From positions 124,001 to 188,000 of the forward strand of contig JAQGEQ010000162.1 in the NCBI GenBank assembly GCA_034620365.1: DNA of 64,000 nucleotides. The letters run 5' to 3'. Within the stretch, counting starts at the first letter, position 1. Each line of letters starts with the position of its first letter. Positions 37,716 through 49,639 of this stretch are shown piece by piece. The position numbers and the translations under genes were made by a program. The notes under the pieces are model-generated. The model was not told the DNA's origin. It worked only from the letters and a program-made list of their open reading frames with translations, and searched no databases. Source of the stretch: Pegea sp. RAD2-039. Its lineage: Eukaryota > Chordata > Thaliacea > Salpida > Salpidae.

Positions 37716-38682
37716 TTTTATCCTATCTAACATCTAAACAATTTTAAAAACAGTTTTTATTCATAATTGTTTATTACAAAAGAACATTTAACTAAGCTTT
37801 TTATTTTAAGTTAATTGAAGTCAAGCAACTTTTATTAACCTTGTAAAGTTTTTTTAATTTTAAATTTTACCAAAAAAATCTTAAGCCTTTTTATAAACAT
37901 TTTAATATTTCAGCATTTAAGGTGCATTGGTAAATACAAGTTTAATTACTGAATTTGGTCAATAATTTTTATTTAAATTCTAATTATATTTATAATAAAG
38001 TTGATTTGCTCTGTTTTATCAAAGCTGATAATTTATCTAACTTATATTTATCAACTAATTTCACAATTTAGTTCATTTCACTAAGCAATCAGTAATCACT
38101 TAACAACCTTTTAAACCAAAATTTGTTTAGTACTCCTTCTGTTTAACTTATTCACTATTACTTACTCAATACAGCAATTTTTATACATTTTATAAATAAG
38201 CTTGTTCTTTCTTTTACTAAAAATATGATAATTAAATTAATTTGATTTTTACTTATGAATATTATTTACAGTTTAAACTAAAGTTAAATTTAACTATTTC
38301 TTTCATTAGATGCATTTTTTTATGGAATTGTCCCCTTAACTAGCTTCAATGAATAATACTAAGGAGTACTTATTACAAAGTAAATTCTAATTTGATTCAA
38401 CTATTTGTTTTATTTCGAATCTTCTCATTCATCTGATTCTACGATCATATACAACGAAAAAATCTATACAAGAAAAATAATTTCAATATCAACTACTAAT
38501 AATCATTCAACCTAACAGTCTTGATAAAGTGAAGTTGGTTTGCCTACATTTTAAATATGCCTTTTGTGTTAAATTAAATGTAAGACTATTTTGTTAACAG
38601 AAAATTTTATAAAAATAATTATAGCAAATTGATTCTATTAATTAAAAAGTTTTATTATTAAACAATTAGAATTTGTAATATT

Positions 38683-39027
38683 CTAGAAATATAATTTCAC
38701 TAATTTTTTACCTTTTGCCTTTGATTGATCATCCACATTGTTAACCTTGCATTTAAGAGCTTTCTTAGAAGTTTGAGCAGCTTGAGATACTTCAATAGGA
38801 GGCTTAGCAGAGTTCTTAGTTGTTTCTTCACAATCTTGGAAATCTTCTCGACTTTGGCTGAAACCTGTCCAAATAAATTTCAATATATTTTAATTTGCTA
38901 AATATCAATTTCCTTTTTTGTTACGTTTTTTAAAAAGTAAAAAGCAGTTTGAGCCTAACACAATCTCTTCCTGGCTAATAACCTTCTTGGCCAACAACCT
39001 TTCTTCCTGCTTCACAACATCTCCCAT
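38683..39027 (-). CDS. Theta-family protein, copy b (intact, 94 aa)
   Basis: Exons 39027-38925 and 38864-38683 join across the same 60-base intron (GTAACA...GGACAG). The N-terminus is MGDVVKQEERLLAKKVISQE, and the second exon starts in phase with GFSQSREDFQ as in copy a. A change near the end of copy a's stop extends this copy by seven codons to VKLYF then TAG. A minus-strand AATAAA lies at 38651-38656. It has no frameshift against copy a, so both may be expressed paralogs. Family unknown; mostly charged and probably soluble. Confidence 0.5.
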
Positions 39028-39062
39028 TATGACTTAAAGGACACTTTTCAATCTCTTTTTAA

Positions 39063-39855
39063 ATACAAACAAATTATAAAAAGGTTTAGTAAAATAAAAA
39101 ACGGATATTTAAAAATAAAATATTAAAAATTAGTTACTTTTTTGCTGAACTTCGGTTTATCACCATGATTCAAAAGTTTCTTTTAGCTAAATAGTTAAAA
39201 TTGTTTGTATAAAGTTTGGCAGAATACCTTTTTCTAACAATTATATTTTTCTGTAAAATTTTTACTCTTTCTTTAAACAGTTTCAGTCATTTAAGCAAAC
39301 TTTTTACCTCTTACTTCTTCCAAAGAATATGTTGCTTCTGTTACTCGAAGTAAATGTTGAAACAGATGAGAAAATAAGAATATTTCTTTTTGTTTATTTG
39401 CAATTGTTTGTTATCTTCACAATATAACTGTTTTCTGCTGTTTGTAGATATTGGCAAATGGTCCATCACAATATATAATTTCTTATCGATCCAAATTTTT
39501 CAACTATTTGAATACTTATGGAGGGTTAACTAGAGAATGTAATTATGAATATCAATAGTAAATTATTTTATAGCAATTATTTTATGCTAATTTATATTTT
39601 AACCTATTGAACAGCTGAAACACAAAAATGTTTTGAGTACAACTACTAAATTAAAACTACATTACTTCTAATTTTTATAAGATGTCACAAATCAAATTTT
39701 AGCACAAAAAAATACTCCACACTAACATGAGTGAGATAAAAATGTTTGGACTTAAATCATTTTGTTTTCAGCAGAATATTTTAACCCTTGTGAAGAAAGC
39801 ACCCGAGACATTTAAAACTGAATAACAAAAGTAACAGTCAAGAAATTGTTGATAT
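39063..39855. repeat. Block eta fragment, copy 3
   Basis: Matches 7090-7850 and 56975-57770. It starts just after the RING gene's position in copy 1 and stops just before the acidic exon, so it keeps only the middle of eta, including the 37-codon frame (39448-39558) with an intact TAG acceptor. Confidence 0.8.
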
Positions 39856-39857
39856 AT

Positions 39858-41218
39858 GGTATATGCAAATAAAAGGTCAAATTGTTAAATATAATTAAAT
39901 TAAATGTAAAGGAAAAAGTATTCATATGCAAATGAAAGGCTACCTACTATTAATATCATCATTGATTAAATGGCTGCACATCAAAGTTCTTCAATTTGAT
40001 AAATTCATTTCTTACAAACACTAAATCTGTATTTACCTGACAGATTTTGCAAGAAATGTTTCTAAAGTTTATCAACTGTGCTCCACTTTGCACAGAAAGA
40101 TTTGTAAATTTCAGATGTTTGCTTGATTATAAATAAAAAAAAAGGTTAAAAAAGGAAAATTCAACAAGTTCAGATATCTTCATCAACTCCAGTATTGTGG
40201 ATAAAGTACCTTCAAAATCTCTCAGAAATTTCATTGATTTTCAATCTAATGAAAAATAAAAGATCAAAATAAGTTGATCATCTCCAAAAGATTAGTTATC
40301 AGTTATAGTTTTACAGTTGTACCATCATGAAAAATATTTTCTGTTTAAGAAACAACTCATAGAAGTTATTTAAATTTGACAAGAAGGTGAGGAGAAATAT
40401 TCTCAGATGTAGAAAACGATTTTATTGATTTTGAAAATCAAATCTTCATCTGATTAAAGGATGATGTTAACAACTAAGACTAATAATCCTAAATTAAGAA
40501 CTCAATGGTGACACACTATAAGAATTATCCAAAACAAACTTTCCGCCAAGAAATTTTTATCAAATGCGTTCTATCAAACAAAATAATTAAGATTTACATT
40601 TATATAAACTAGTTATTTGTAGAAGTCAGAACTGCAAAACTGATTTTATATTTTATCTGCATTTTTTAAAGCATTTTATCAAACTATTAAGAAATTATGA
40701 TTTCTTCTAAAGTTCAATCAAAACACACATTTGTATAAAAATATAGAAATTAAAAGAAATTGCTTTAGAAACTAAAACTAAAATTAATTACTACTATATA
40801 AAAGCTTATTTTTATAGAAAGTTGATAAAACAGCTTTAATTATTTTTTATTATCAGTATATTTAGAATAAAAAAATGTTTGTTTCAATTAAATAGTTCAA
40901 TTAACTAAACTAAAAAGTTAAATTGATCTATGACAAAATTTAGTTAAATATAAAAATGATTTAAAACTAAATGACAAATGTTTAAGATGTTGATATGAAA
41001 TATCTGTCTAACAGAAAAAGTAGTAAGATTAATTATTTAGAATTTATATGTTTGTCATTTAAAGTTATTAAGACAAGTGAAGTTAAATTAGCTTTTAATT
41101 GAAAAAAACTGTTTATTTAAATCAAAAAACTAAGCACTGATATGCTAAAGTCTTTATTTTAAATTATATCTTTTTCTAATGATAGAACGTAGTAACAAAT
41201 TGTTGGTTAAAAAGGTTT
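39858..41218. repeat. Gamma/delta blocks, copy
   Basis: Near-identical to 35290-36650, a ~1.3-kb match that looks among the youngest in the window. Ends at 'gttggttaaaaag', the same point reached by the copies near 11880 and 36640, after which an unrelated zinc-finger exon begins. Confidence 0.85.
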
Positions 41219-41346
41219 TCAATTTTTACATACGTCATATACAATCTGCTCATCAACATGCAAACTACGAATGCCAAATATGTAAGAAATCATATTCTTA
41301 TGATACTAACTTACGTAGGCACATTCGAACTGTGCATCAAAAGTAG
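41215..41346 (+). CDS. C2H2 zinc-finger exon (last 1.5 fingers)
   Basis: The frame encodes YIRHIQSAH, the second half of one finger, then CQICKKSYSYDTNLRRHIRTVH, a complete C-x2-C-x12-H-x4-H finger, then QK and TAG at 41344. In other proteins such tandem fingers bind DNA. The reading stays open back through the repeat junction at ~41215, so no clear acceptor can be named. The 3' end of a zinc-finger gene appears to be welded to the edge of a delta block. It may be a terminal exon or a stranded fragment. Confidence 0.6.
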   Translation, partial: VFNFYIRHIQSAHQHANYECQICKKSYSYDTNLRRHIRTVHQK

Positions 41347-41349
41347 AGA

Positions 41350-43429
41350 AATGTTCTTAAATATTAATTAAACGGTATAACAAAAGTCTCTTAGATACTC
41401 ATTTGCTATAAAGTGTTGTTCTGGCTTCTAATTTACTTGAAACCTGATCAGTAACTTTTAAAGTTTTTTTTCACGTTTTCTTCACCTCTCAAGTCTCAGA
41501 TAACAAATGTGTTGATGTTTTTGGTGTTTTTGAAATAAAAATTTGACTTACTCAAAATTGTTGTGCTATCTAAAATTAGTAACATTTAGATGTATGAACT
41601 TATATATAAAAGATTTTGAATATGTAACAATATTTACTTATAAACAGAGATGATCGGTTTGTTTTATGAACATATATAATTTATTCAATTTAAATCTAGA
41701 AACAAACTAAACCATAACTTTGCTGCTTTTTATTTTTATCATCAAAATTATCGGTTTATTTGTAAAAATTCAAAATTATGAAAATTTTCTTGCAATAAGA
41801 GAGAGATTCAATTTGTTGGGAATTCGCTTCGTAATTTGAACTAATCTTTTTCCATTTGAAAATTATTACATTGGAACTAGAAGGTTGTTCCTAGAAGTAA
41901 TAAAATAAATTTCTTATTGTTTACATTCAAGAGCAGCAGACGTAAAAGAAATTACAAATAATTCCAACAAACGTGTAGTCTATCTAGAACAGAAAAGTCA
42001 ATTGGTAGTTTTCAATACTAAGAGAACCATCAGTCTTGCAAAGCAATGATGTCACGATCATTTGACTTCGAAAAAAAACATAAAATTTGCCTCATGTAGG
42101 AATTGCAAAAGTGTGGTACACAACTGCACATGCGCACACTTTAACCACGTGGTTTTCGTTGCGTCACGTTGTGGTATCCGTTTTATATGATAAGAAAAAC
42201 AAAGCTGTCGTTGAAATGTGACGTCATTTGAAAATTAAATCATTTTGAATTAAATAATGACATCATTAAAGTGAGAATCACACAAACAAGTTGGAGTTCA
42301 AAATAACAAAAAGAATTAGAAATTGAAGGTGAAATAAGTAAATACCATTCCACAAAAAAGAGTAAATTGAAATTGTAGATTCTTCGACTAGCTCATATTT
42401 GCGCTAGATACTTAAAACCACGAATGATAAGTACCTGAAACTTTCAAAATAACCCACCATTACTCTAATCACTATTTCTGTCAGGTGGATTGAAAAATTA
42501 ATTGTAATATCCTTGCCTTTGATGTTGTTATTTGTCACTTAATATCAAAACTAAAAAATCTATTATATGGAAACTTTGAGATAGATAATCAAAATGAAAT
42601 ATTTTGTGTTTTAGTATATTTAGGATATCATTTGTAAATTCTTTATATTTCTCCAAAATGTGTAGAAAAGACTCAAACTTGATACAAAAAACTTTACTGA
42701 AGTACTAATTTAGCAGTTTTTTAAACAAAATTTTTTCTACAGTTTATTTTCAATTAAACACTGTTATCAGATTGTTAGTCCTAAAAAAATTCATAAAGAA
42801 ATTTGTTTGTCATAAATATATTTTGTTTGTTCTTTTGTTTTTCAGTTTAGTATTTACAACATTTCCAAATTGTTTATATTTTTAAAAGTTTGTAGAACAA
42901 TTTCGGAATTAATTAAAGAAACTCTACTTAATTTGTAAGTTATCAGTTTTTAAAACAAATTTATTTTATAGATTATTTTCAATTAAAAACTCTTATCAGA
43001 TGGTTATTCTTACAAAAATTTGCAATTCATGAGTGATTTATACTTTTGATAATGAAAAAAAACATAATTTTTCAAAAATTTGATGAAAAGTTAAACAATT
43101 TTTCTGGGAAATAAATATATTATGATATTTTTAGTTTATAAAATAAACCAATCATTTTGATAAGAATCAATGACTCGTGATAAGATTAATTATATATCTA
43201 AGAAGCTTTCACTTTAAATCGAGAGACTTATTACGTCATACAAAATATTAGATTTAACTTAGTCTGCTTATTTATAACTCTTAAATCTTTCTAAAAACTG
43301 CTTTAAAACGAAAACCAAAACATTGAATATATCAAACAAGAGGCTATAATCTGTTTTCAGCCACTTCAAATATATAAATTTAACAATTTGTTCCATATTC
43401 ACTTTGAGACGTTCTAATGTGATTTTCAA
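41350..43429. other. Non-repeated DNA with CRE/E-box stretch, no gene
   Basis: No exon-like frame. A slightly GC-richer stretch at ~42110-42225 holds CACGTG, GCGTCACG and TGACGTCA (42220-42227) in close order, resembling a promoter, but no gene follows within 2 kb. Confidence 0.4.
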
Positions 43430-43518
43430 ACAAATAATATTTTATTTTATTTATTTGTTACAATAAATGCAAAGGAAGGTGCCTGAAGAGAACACCTCTC
43501 GCTGACACACATTCTCAA
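43430..43518 (-). mobile_element. SINE 3'-end fragment
   Basis: On the minus strand: tgagaatgtgtgtcagcgag, aggtgttctcttcaggcacc, tgcatttattgtaac and (aaat)n. Same 3' domain as at 34095, 52993 and 55871. The head is missing. The closing tandem repeat rather than pure poly-A is typical of SINEs served by RTE-type LINEs. Confidence 0.55.
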
Positions 43519-43519
43519 A

Positions 43520-44450
43520 AATAACATCTGTTATGTTAAAAATTTAAAATCTATAGATGTAACACATGACATTTCAGTAGTTTTCAATGTATATAACAGT
43601 GAACAATTACAAATAATTAGTTGAATTTTTCTTAAGAACCTACTTCTGGTTGTTAATACAGAATGTATTATTACGTAAAGTTCGTAGCTAATGATGTTAT
43701 ATACTCATTTATTACGTAAATAAGTACATTTTCGTTTGAATGTTTAGTATGAAATGACAATAGCTCTTATAAATGAACATTATAAAAAAAATAAGTAATT
43801 AAAATATAATACTTAAATATTCAATTGTACTTATATCTAGCTGTAAAACTATTGGTAAGCAATGATCAATTTATGATTCATAAGCAAAAACTGTTTGAAC
43901 ATTTTTTTTTTCATTTTGTGTGATTACAAATTAAAATCGAAATTTAGAACTATTCTCAAAGAAAAGAAAATAAGCAACAAAAACTACTTAAATTGTTTAG
44001 GTGAGAATTGTATTGGTTCAAAAATCATTTGTATTTTTAAGCTTTTATCTTTTTATTTATTTTTAAAAAGTAGATTAACAATCAATTGAAAATTTATAGT
44101 TTTTACTTTTAGTTTAGTTTATCATTATTAAAAGTTCAGTTTTGTTAAAGCTGAAATGATTTATTAGAATTTTGTTATAAGCGACGATACAATCAATTTC
44201 GATCTAAAATCAGACAGAATTAAGCTTAAGGCTAAATAAGTCATACTCTGATTTTGTAGATGCAAGACAAAAAAAGCTAGAAAATGAAAAAAGCAAATAT
44301 CCAAAGCTAAAAAACATTTTCAAAATGATTTAAAGTCACTTAACTTTTCCACTATTTACTTTTTACCTTCGACTTGGTAAGTTATAGATTGTTTCAATCA
44401 TCTGTTGAAGAACCTATTTAATTTGTATCAGATATTTGTCTGTAGGTAGA
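43520..44450. other. Intergenic DNA upstream of the acidic gene
   Basis: No gene or repeat recognised. The frame at 43895-44089 is low-complexity. The stretch before 44451 presumably carries the promoter of the acidic protein gene, but no element stands out. Confidence 0.4.
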
Positions 44451-45282
44451 ATGGAGTCATATTACAACATCATCGGTTCGTTTGTAATTTTGAAATTCGT
44501 TTGTATTTTATTTTTGGATTTTTCAAACAGATACAGATGAAACTCAACCACTTTTGACAGATGATCAAGAAGTTGAAGTTGACGAAGTTGAAACAGTCAA
44601 GGATCTATTTACAGCACTATATGGTATTATATCTTTTATACTTTTGAAAATAGATACAATTTTGTCATATTCGATTAAGCTAAAACTTATGATGATATAA
44701 AATATGTAACAGATGATGTCAATAATGATGAAGTTGAAGAAATAGCAGAAGGTAACAATACCATAGATAACCAGCTGGAACCTATTAATGAAAAGAAATT
44801 TGAAGAAGAAAGGACTAAGACTAACAGCCCAAAAGGTAAAAAAGATTTAATTTTAAGGAAACTAAAAAGTTGTCAGTCTATAGTTGTTGTGGCTGATAGT
44901 GAGTAGATAACTGAAAAAGGAAATCTGTATCTCATAAACGAAACTAATATTACATTTTATTTATGTTTTGTAATCTTGTAGATCTATTATCAGATGAAGA
45001 CAGTTTTCTGGAATCATATGATTATATGAAAGACTTCTTGAAAGGATCTGAAGGCTATTACGTACCTCCAAAAAATGAAAAAGAAAAATTCGAACCAATA
45101 ATTTATAAACGTGGTGAGAAAATTAACAACTTATTGCTTGCTTGTAAAGAAGTAAATTTATTTTTATGAATTGTAATTATTTTAAATTTCTGTCAATTGA
45201 TGTTAATTTAACAATTGTTGCTGAAATTTTAGAATCTCACAAAAGAAAAAGTTTTGTTGCCAAAGTTGCCATTTTTTTTTAA
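44451..45282 (+). CDS. Acidic protein of unknown function, 5 exons, 151 aa
   Basis: Exons at 44451-44475, 44531-44623, 44680-44835, 44982-45113 and 45233-45282 all join in phase 1 with G at the end of each donor exon. The total length is an exact number of codons, ending at TAA. The protein starts MESYYNIIDTDETQPLLTDD and is strongly acidic through residue ~95 (Asp/Glu runs). A second part has SFLESYDYMKDFLKGSEGYY, then VPPKNEKEKFEPIIYKR, and it ends with a basic SHKRKS. Internal exons of 93, 156 and 132 bases are all multiples of three, so skipping any keeps the frame. No signal peptide, membrane segment or known domain. The regular structure makes it a convincing gene. The last exon is the least certain. 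Confidence 0.55.
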
Positions 45283-45289
45283 ATCTCTA

Positions 45290-46402
45290 TAAAAATCGGT
45301 ATTGTCATTTATTATACAATCTTCCAATTTTTACCTATTTACTGAAAGAAATGGTTTTGAAGGACTAATTTTAATTTTAGCCAAAATATTCTCCTAAAAC
45401 TATTTTTTTCTAAGTTAGCTTTTTCAAATATTTGTATATGCTTAGTTTTTATAAAACCCAAGAAAATTCAAAGACTTCATAAAGTAAAAATTTCTTACTT
45501 TTAACTTATAAAAATAATTGATATTTTCGGCTGCGGTTATCTCTTTTCAAACTAAATTACAATAAGTTTATTTGTGTAATTGTTATCATTGCTTAAAATT
45601 ACAAAATTTATATTAATTTACGAAATAAGAATATTTTTTTCTTTAAGCAGCAGCAAGCTTTTTAATTTAAAAAAATTAATAATTGTTATTCACTTTTTAG
45701 ATTAAACGATATTCATAAACCTTATGCAGAACTTAGAATACTTTACATACACCTGATGTTTTTGTTTTCATAGATAAACATTGTTTACTTAGTATAAGAT
45801 GTTATCATCAAGACGAGTCACTTGAAATATTTTGGTTTGTTTTGTCAAAAGTGAATAAGTCATAATCATACAAAGTAATTAAGGAAAGGATAAGACTTGA
45901 TTTCGTCTCAGAAACCTTTTTTTTTATTTAAATTATTTTAAGAGCATTAAAATATCACTGTCATGTATTTGTTAAACTGAAAAGTTGTTGAATAAAAATG
46001 AAGTTTTTAATCAAATATTTGTTTACTTGTAAAGAACATCTGCACTTTGTGTTTTCAAATATTAGTTTGATTTGGTACAAGTAAAAGCTAAAGGATATTT
46101 TTTCAACGCTTAAATCGAACAAAATTTTAGTTAAACATGTTAGCTTTAATTGAATTATTTTATAATAACGTTCTTATCTAAGTTATTATGTGTATAAATA
46201 TATATTTATTCCAAAATATTTAATAGATAAATATTTTGTGGTCATTTTTTCTCTTTTCTTAGTCAAATAAATATTCAGATTTTTATTAACTTAGTAATTT
46301 AATCTGTTAGTTGTATCACTTCCTTGTTTAAGATGAACTTTGTTTAAAACTGTTTATAACGACGATGTTTTGATCATAACACTAACATGTTTTTCTTTAA
46401 AG
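45290..46402. other. Intergenic DNA or upstream intron
   Basis: AT-rich, no copy in the window. An AG acceptor (ttctttaaag) at 46402 suggests the next gene has an upstream non-coding exon somewhere in here; I cannot locate it. Confidence 0.4.
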
Positions 46403-46411
46403 GTCAACAAG

Positions 46412-46762
46412 ATGATTTTCCTTTATATTAGATTTTATCCGAGAAAGTGTCTTGAACAATTTCAGATAAGTAATACCTTCACTGTGGAAACATTGAAGAA
46501 TATTTTGGCTGCATACTATAAACATCCTAAGGACGAATTAGCATTAGTTCTCAAAAGAACTACTGAAACTGGTGAGCGACCTCCTAATGGAAATATGTTC
46601 ACTAAGCTGACAGATGATAAAGCTCGGTTGAGTTCTTATGGTATAGTTGAAAATGATCTAATTCTTTGTTTTGATACGGTTTACAAGCCACGAGAATTTA
46701 ACCCTGAAGCTGCTATCGACTACGAGCAAGGTCGACGAATGGAACACCTAATGTACAAATAG
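46412..46762 (+). CDS. Elongin-B-like ubiquitin-fold protein
   Basis: A 116-aa single coding exon follows an acceptor (ttctttaaag) and a short leader, with ATG at 46412. The opening IFLYIR and the later VETLKNILAAYYKHPKDE and SSYGIVENDLILCFD match the order of elongin B (118 aa in human): beta strand, helix with a Pro-containing turn, then the 'xxYGI/F' strand and hydrophobic end of a ubiquitin fold. The C-terminal tail (EFNPEAAIDYEQGRR) is charged, as in elongin B. Elongin B pairs with elongin C in transcription elongation and in cullin-2/5 ubiquitin ligases. The internal insertion ETGERPPNG is not typical, so another ubiquitin-like protein is possible. AATAAA at 46959-46964 is ~200 bases past the stop. 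Confidence 0.5.
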   Translation: MIFLYIRFYPRKCLEQFQISNTFTVETLKNILAAYYKHPKDELALVLKRTTETGERPPNGNMFTKLTDDKARLSSYGIVENDLILCFDTVYKPREFNPEAAIDYEQGRRMEHLMYK

Positions 46763-46958
46763 TATTAATCAAATGTTTAACATGAAATAACTTGAAAATG
46801 TTTGTCTACAGTTTATTGTTTTCTACAATTTACTTATTGATATAATTATTGATATTTTTATGATAACATTTTTCATTTTTTCTAATCTATTTTAACTATA
46901 AGAAACTATGTGTAAACTTTGTAAAATCTTCAACTGTTTTAGGTTTTGTTTGCGCTCT

Positions 46959-46964
46959 AATAAA
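46959..46964 (+). terminator. Poly(A) signal AATAAA
   Basis: A canonical signal, followed within ~20 bases by a T/A-rich stretch, placed for the elongin-B-like gene. Confidence 0.4.
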
Positions 46965-46969
46965 CCATT

Positions 46970-48010
46970 GACAGAAAAGTAATAACACTAAGCTTTTTAT
47001 TAGTTAGATAGATTAAAAACTGATTGAGATTTTGCAAGTAGACAAAAAAAGATTACATTTGTTATTCAAAATTATATGATTCTCAATTATTCCTAGTTTT
47101 AATAATAAGTTATATAATAATATAATCTACTCGGCCGAGAACAGTCATGTTGTAAGACACTGTACAAATTGTAGAGTTTTATTATTTTCCATTATCCAAC
47201 TCTTTAAAGTTAGGCCTTTATCAGTTTGTTTGATATTTTTATTGTAAAAGTCAATCCAATAACAACTACTCATGTAAAATATAGATTTTTAGTACATTTA
47301 ATTAAGGTTATCTGGGAAAGTTTTTAATATAAAAATGAAAATTATGAAATTTCTACTTTTGCAGTATCTGCATTTTATATAACATTATAAAATAACTTTT
47401 TTATGCTTTATGAAACAATTCGTAGAGTTTTCGAAACATTAATAAAATTTAATTTAGTGTTTTTTCGAGTAGCAACAAATCGTTTCTTTCCAGAATTATT
47501 AATTTTTAAAGTTCACATTATTGATACAGTTTAGTCTGCCAAAATTTTTATAAATTATCAAATATAATGTATTAAAAAATAAACTGCTTAAAAGTTAAAT
47601 TAAGATTAACTGTTCCTTTATTATTCTCTGTTTATACCATTAACAATTAAAGGTCACATTTAAGACAAATAATATTCAACTAACTGCTACTATTTTTGGT
47701 CTTTTTCTGATTCAATGTAGATATCAAATTTCCTTTAAGTGTGTTGACCGATAAAAATCAAAATATTTCGTCCAATAACCGTGGTAACAGTATTATCAAA
47801 AGTGCTTAGAGAACGTAGGTATGAGGTTACCACAGAAACTTAAATATCAGTAGTTGGAAACTCGGTGACGTACAATATTGTCTTTTACAAACAATATTAG
47901 CAGGTTATTTTGCCGAGTTAGTAAGGACTGGTACAGTTTAACAAAATAGAGAATTTCAGAAGTTACTAGTACAAAAAAATAAGAAATGAATTAACTAAAA
48001 AGTTTTGGTT
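46970..48010. other. No gene seen
   Basis: AT-rich, non-repeated. A somewhat less AT-rich stretch at 47750-47950 has no usable frame. Confidence 0.4.
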
Positions 48011-48016
48011 TTATAG

Positions 48017-48163
48017 GAAACTAGAAAGGTGTCGGCCAGCAAAAAGCTTGAACATAGTGACAACCTCAGGAAAACAGATTCCTGGAACACCTTGGCTATA
48101 AGATTGCTGAAAAATGAGTTCATGGCTGCATCTGAAGGGTCAATAAATAAAGGCAGTCACTGA
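48017..48163 (+). CDS. Exon-like frame, 48 codons, unknown
   Basis: The frame opens exactly at an acceptor (gttttatag) and runs ETRKVSASKKLEHSDNLRKT to a TGA at 48163. Base composition is clearly richer in G and C than its surroundings and residue use is protein-like (SWNTLAIRLLKNEFMAASEG). It could be a terminal exon or an old fragment. No matching upstream exon found. Confidence 0.3.
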   Translation, partial: ETRKVSASKKLEHSDNLRKTDSWNTLAIRLLKNEFMAASEGSINKGSH

Positions 48164-48680
48164 AATCAACCTTTCGCTATTAAATGTTCAGAAAATACAT
48201 AAGATAAGAGATGATGTTGACCGATGCTATAAGAAAATTATCCTTTTCTTCTTTCAGGCAATATGGCAAAAAGTATCTTAAAATATGAAAACTTCAACAT
48301 AATTGGTGAAACTTTGAAAATTACCTGATAACTACCATATTGTCTGGCGAGGTTTCCTTGTTAAAAGCTGTATAGGTTTCAATATTCTTGATTTAACTGG
48401 AAATTTTCAAATCTGTAAACTTAGTTCACATTCATTTGAATTTTTTTACTTTTCTATGAGATTATTTTGTTATTATTTTATTATTGTTTGTTATTGTATG
48501 AGACATATTAATTAAAAAGGCAATGAAAATCCTTTTTTATTTGTATTACAAATGAATTGTTTATTCCAAATAATAATAATAATTAATAATTTGTTTATGT
48601 CAAATTGCAGGTATTGGCTTCCATCTTACACGTCATAGTATTAGTTTCTTATAACATGTGATAGTTGTTGGCTTTGAAAA

Positions 48681-48902
48681 TTGAACATCAAAAAGTTGAA
48701 TGCTGAGTTAGAAGTTTCTTCATCTCGTGGTTCCAGAAATCTTGTCTGTCATCCAACAATTTCAGGAATTTCATTTTTCATATCTCTTGATGTAGAATGT
48801 TTTATCCCAAATAATAAATTATTCACTTCTATAATGTCAAATGTCAAACAAGATATGGAAAAGTTAACAAGCCTCAAGGTGAAGGGCTTTAACAGTACAT
48901 AA
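48681..48902 (+). CDS. Weak candidate exon
   Basis: A 72-codon frame without an ATG near its start (VSSSRGSRNLVCHPTISG, later SNVKQDMEKLTSLKVKG). Residue use is less AT-driven than chance frames nearby. It may belong with the exon-like frame at 48017 or be chance. From 48910 to 49150 the DNA is GC-richer than average but I recognise nothing in it. Confidence 0.2.
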   Translation: MNIKKLNAELEVSSSRGSRNLVCHPTISGISFFISLDVECFIPNNKLFTSIMSNVKQDMEKLTSLKVKGFNST

Positions 48903-49272
48903 AAAACAACCCTTTTAGAAGACAAAAAATTCCGAGTTTAAAGCCGGAGTTGGAACCTTGTAGGCAGTTTGCAAATCCTAAGTGTCAATCAGTGTCATTC
49001 CTGAGATGCCACCTGAGAGGTTTAGTTGTTAGATCTTCTTTACCGCTGTTCAGCTAGTTGGCGTGGAGAATGGAATCCTGATGCATCGGCAACAAATCGT
49101 TCTCTATAATTTCTACCCTGACTTTGTGTTTTACAGAAGCCAAAAGTTAAATTAAAAAATTGGATGAAAAAAAAGACTAAACTTGTAATTTTTTTAAAGT
49201 CTGAAATTACAAAGGTGAAAATTATTTACAAAATTTAATAGAAATGTTATAATCAATTTGAAAATAGAAAAA

Positions 49273-49547
49273 GAAATGGGTCCAATCTTATTGGTTAGGC
49301 TGTGACACTTGTACTGATGTACTGATAGGGGTATAGAATATAAAAGACCCCTGTCGAAGCATCACAATGCAGAGAACTAACTGAGGATATTTGAGGATTT
49401 AGCAAGCTAGATAAAGCTATAGAGAATTATCATAAGGCTGCAAGAATACTCGACAACCATACAGTGCACACAGCTTCTAACCTCATACCGTCCACCATCT
49501 CAAGCCTTCTAGTGGCTGGATTTCAAGCACACGCCACAACGCCGGGC
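49273..49547 (-). ncRNA. 7SL/SRP-RNA-like element, copy 3 (diverged)
   Basis: On the minus strand the first ~105 bases closely follow copy 1 (GTTGTGGCGTGTGCTTG, then GAGATGGTGGACGGTATGAG), and the last ~37 (GTGTCACAGCCTAACC) do too, ending in a T5 terminator (49268-49272). The ~130-base interior is unrelated to copy 1 and contains a GGGGT...ACCCC hairpin and a doubled ATCAGTAC. Conserved ends around a variable middle suggest that only the Alu-domain parts were maintained or copied. Confidence 0.6.
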
Positions 49548-49639
49548 AAAAGGAAATTTTGAATATTTTTTTAAACTTAGAAATACTAAACAGTGATATC
49601 ACTTTCACAAAGAAAATAAAAATTTCTGAAAGAAAAATC

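Noticed and set aside
48910-49150. LINE or gene fragment in a GC-richer stretch
   Set aside because: Six-frame reading by eye gave no family motif; left unassigned.
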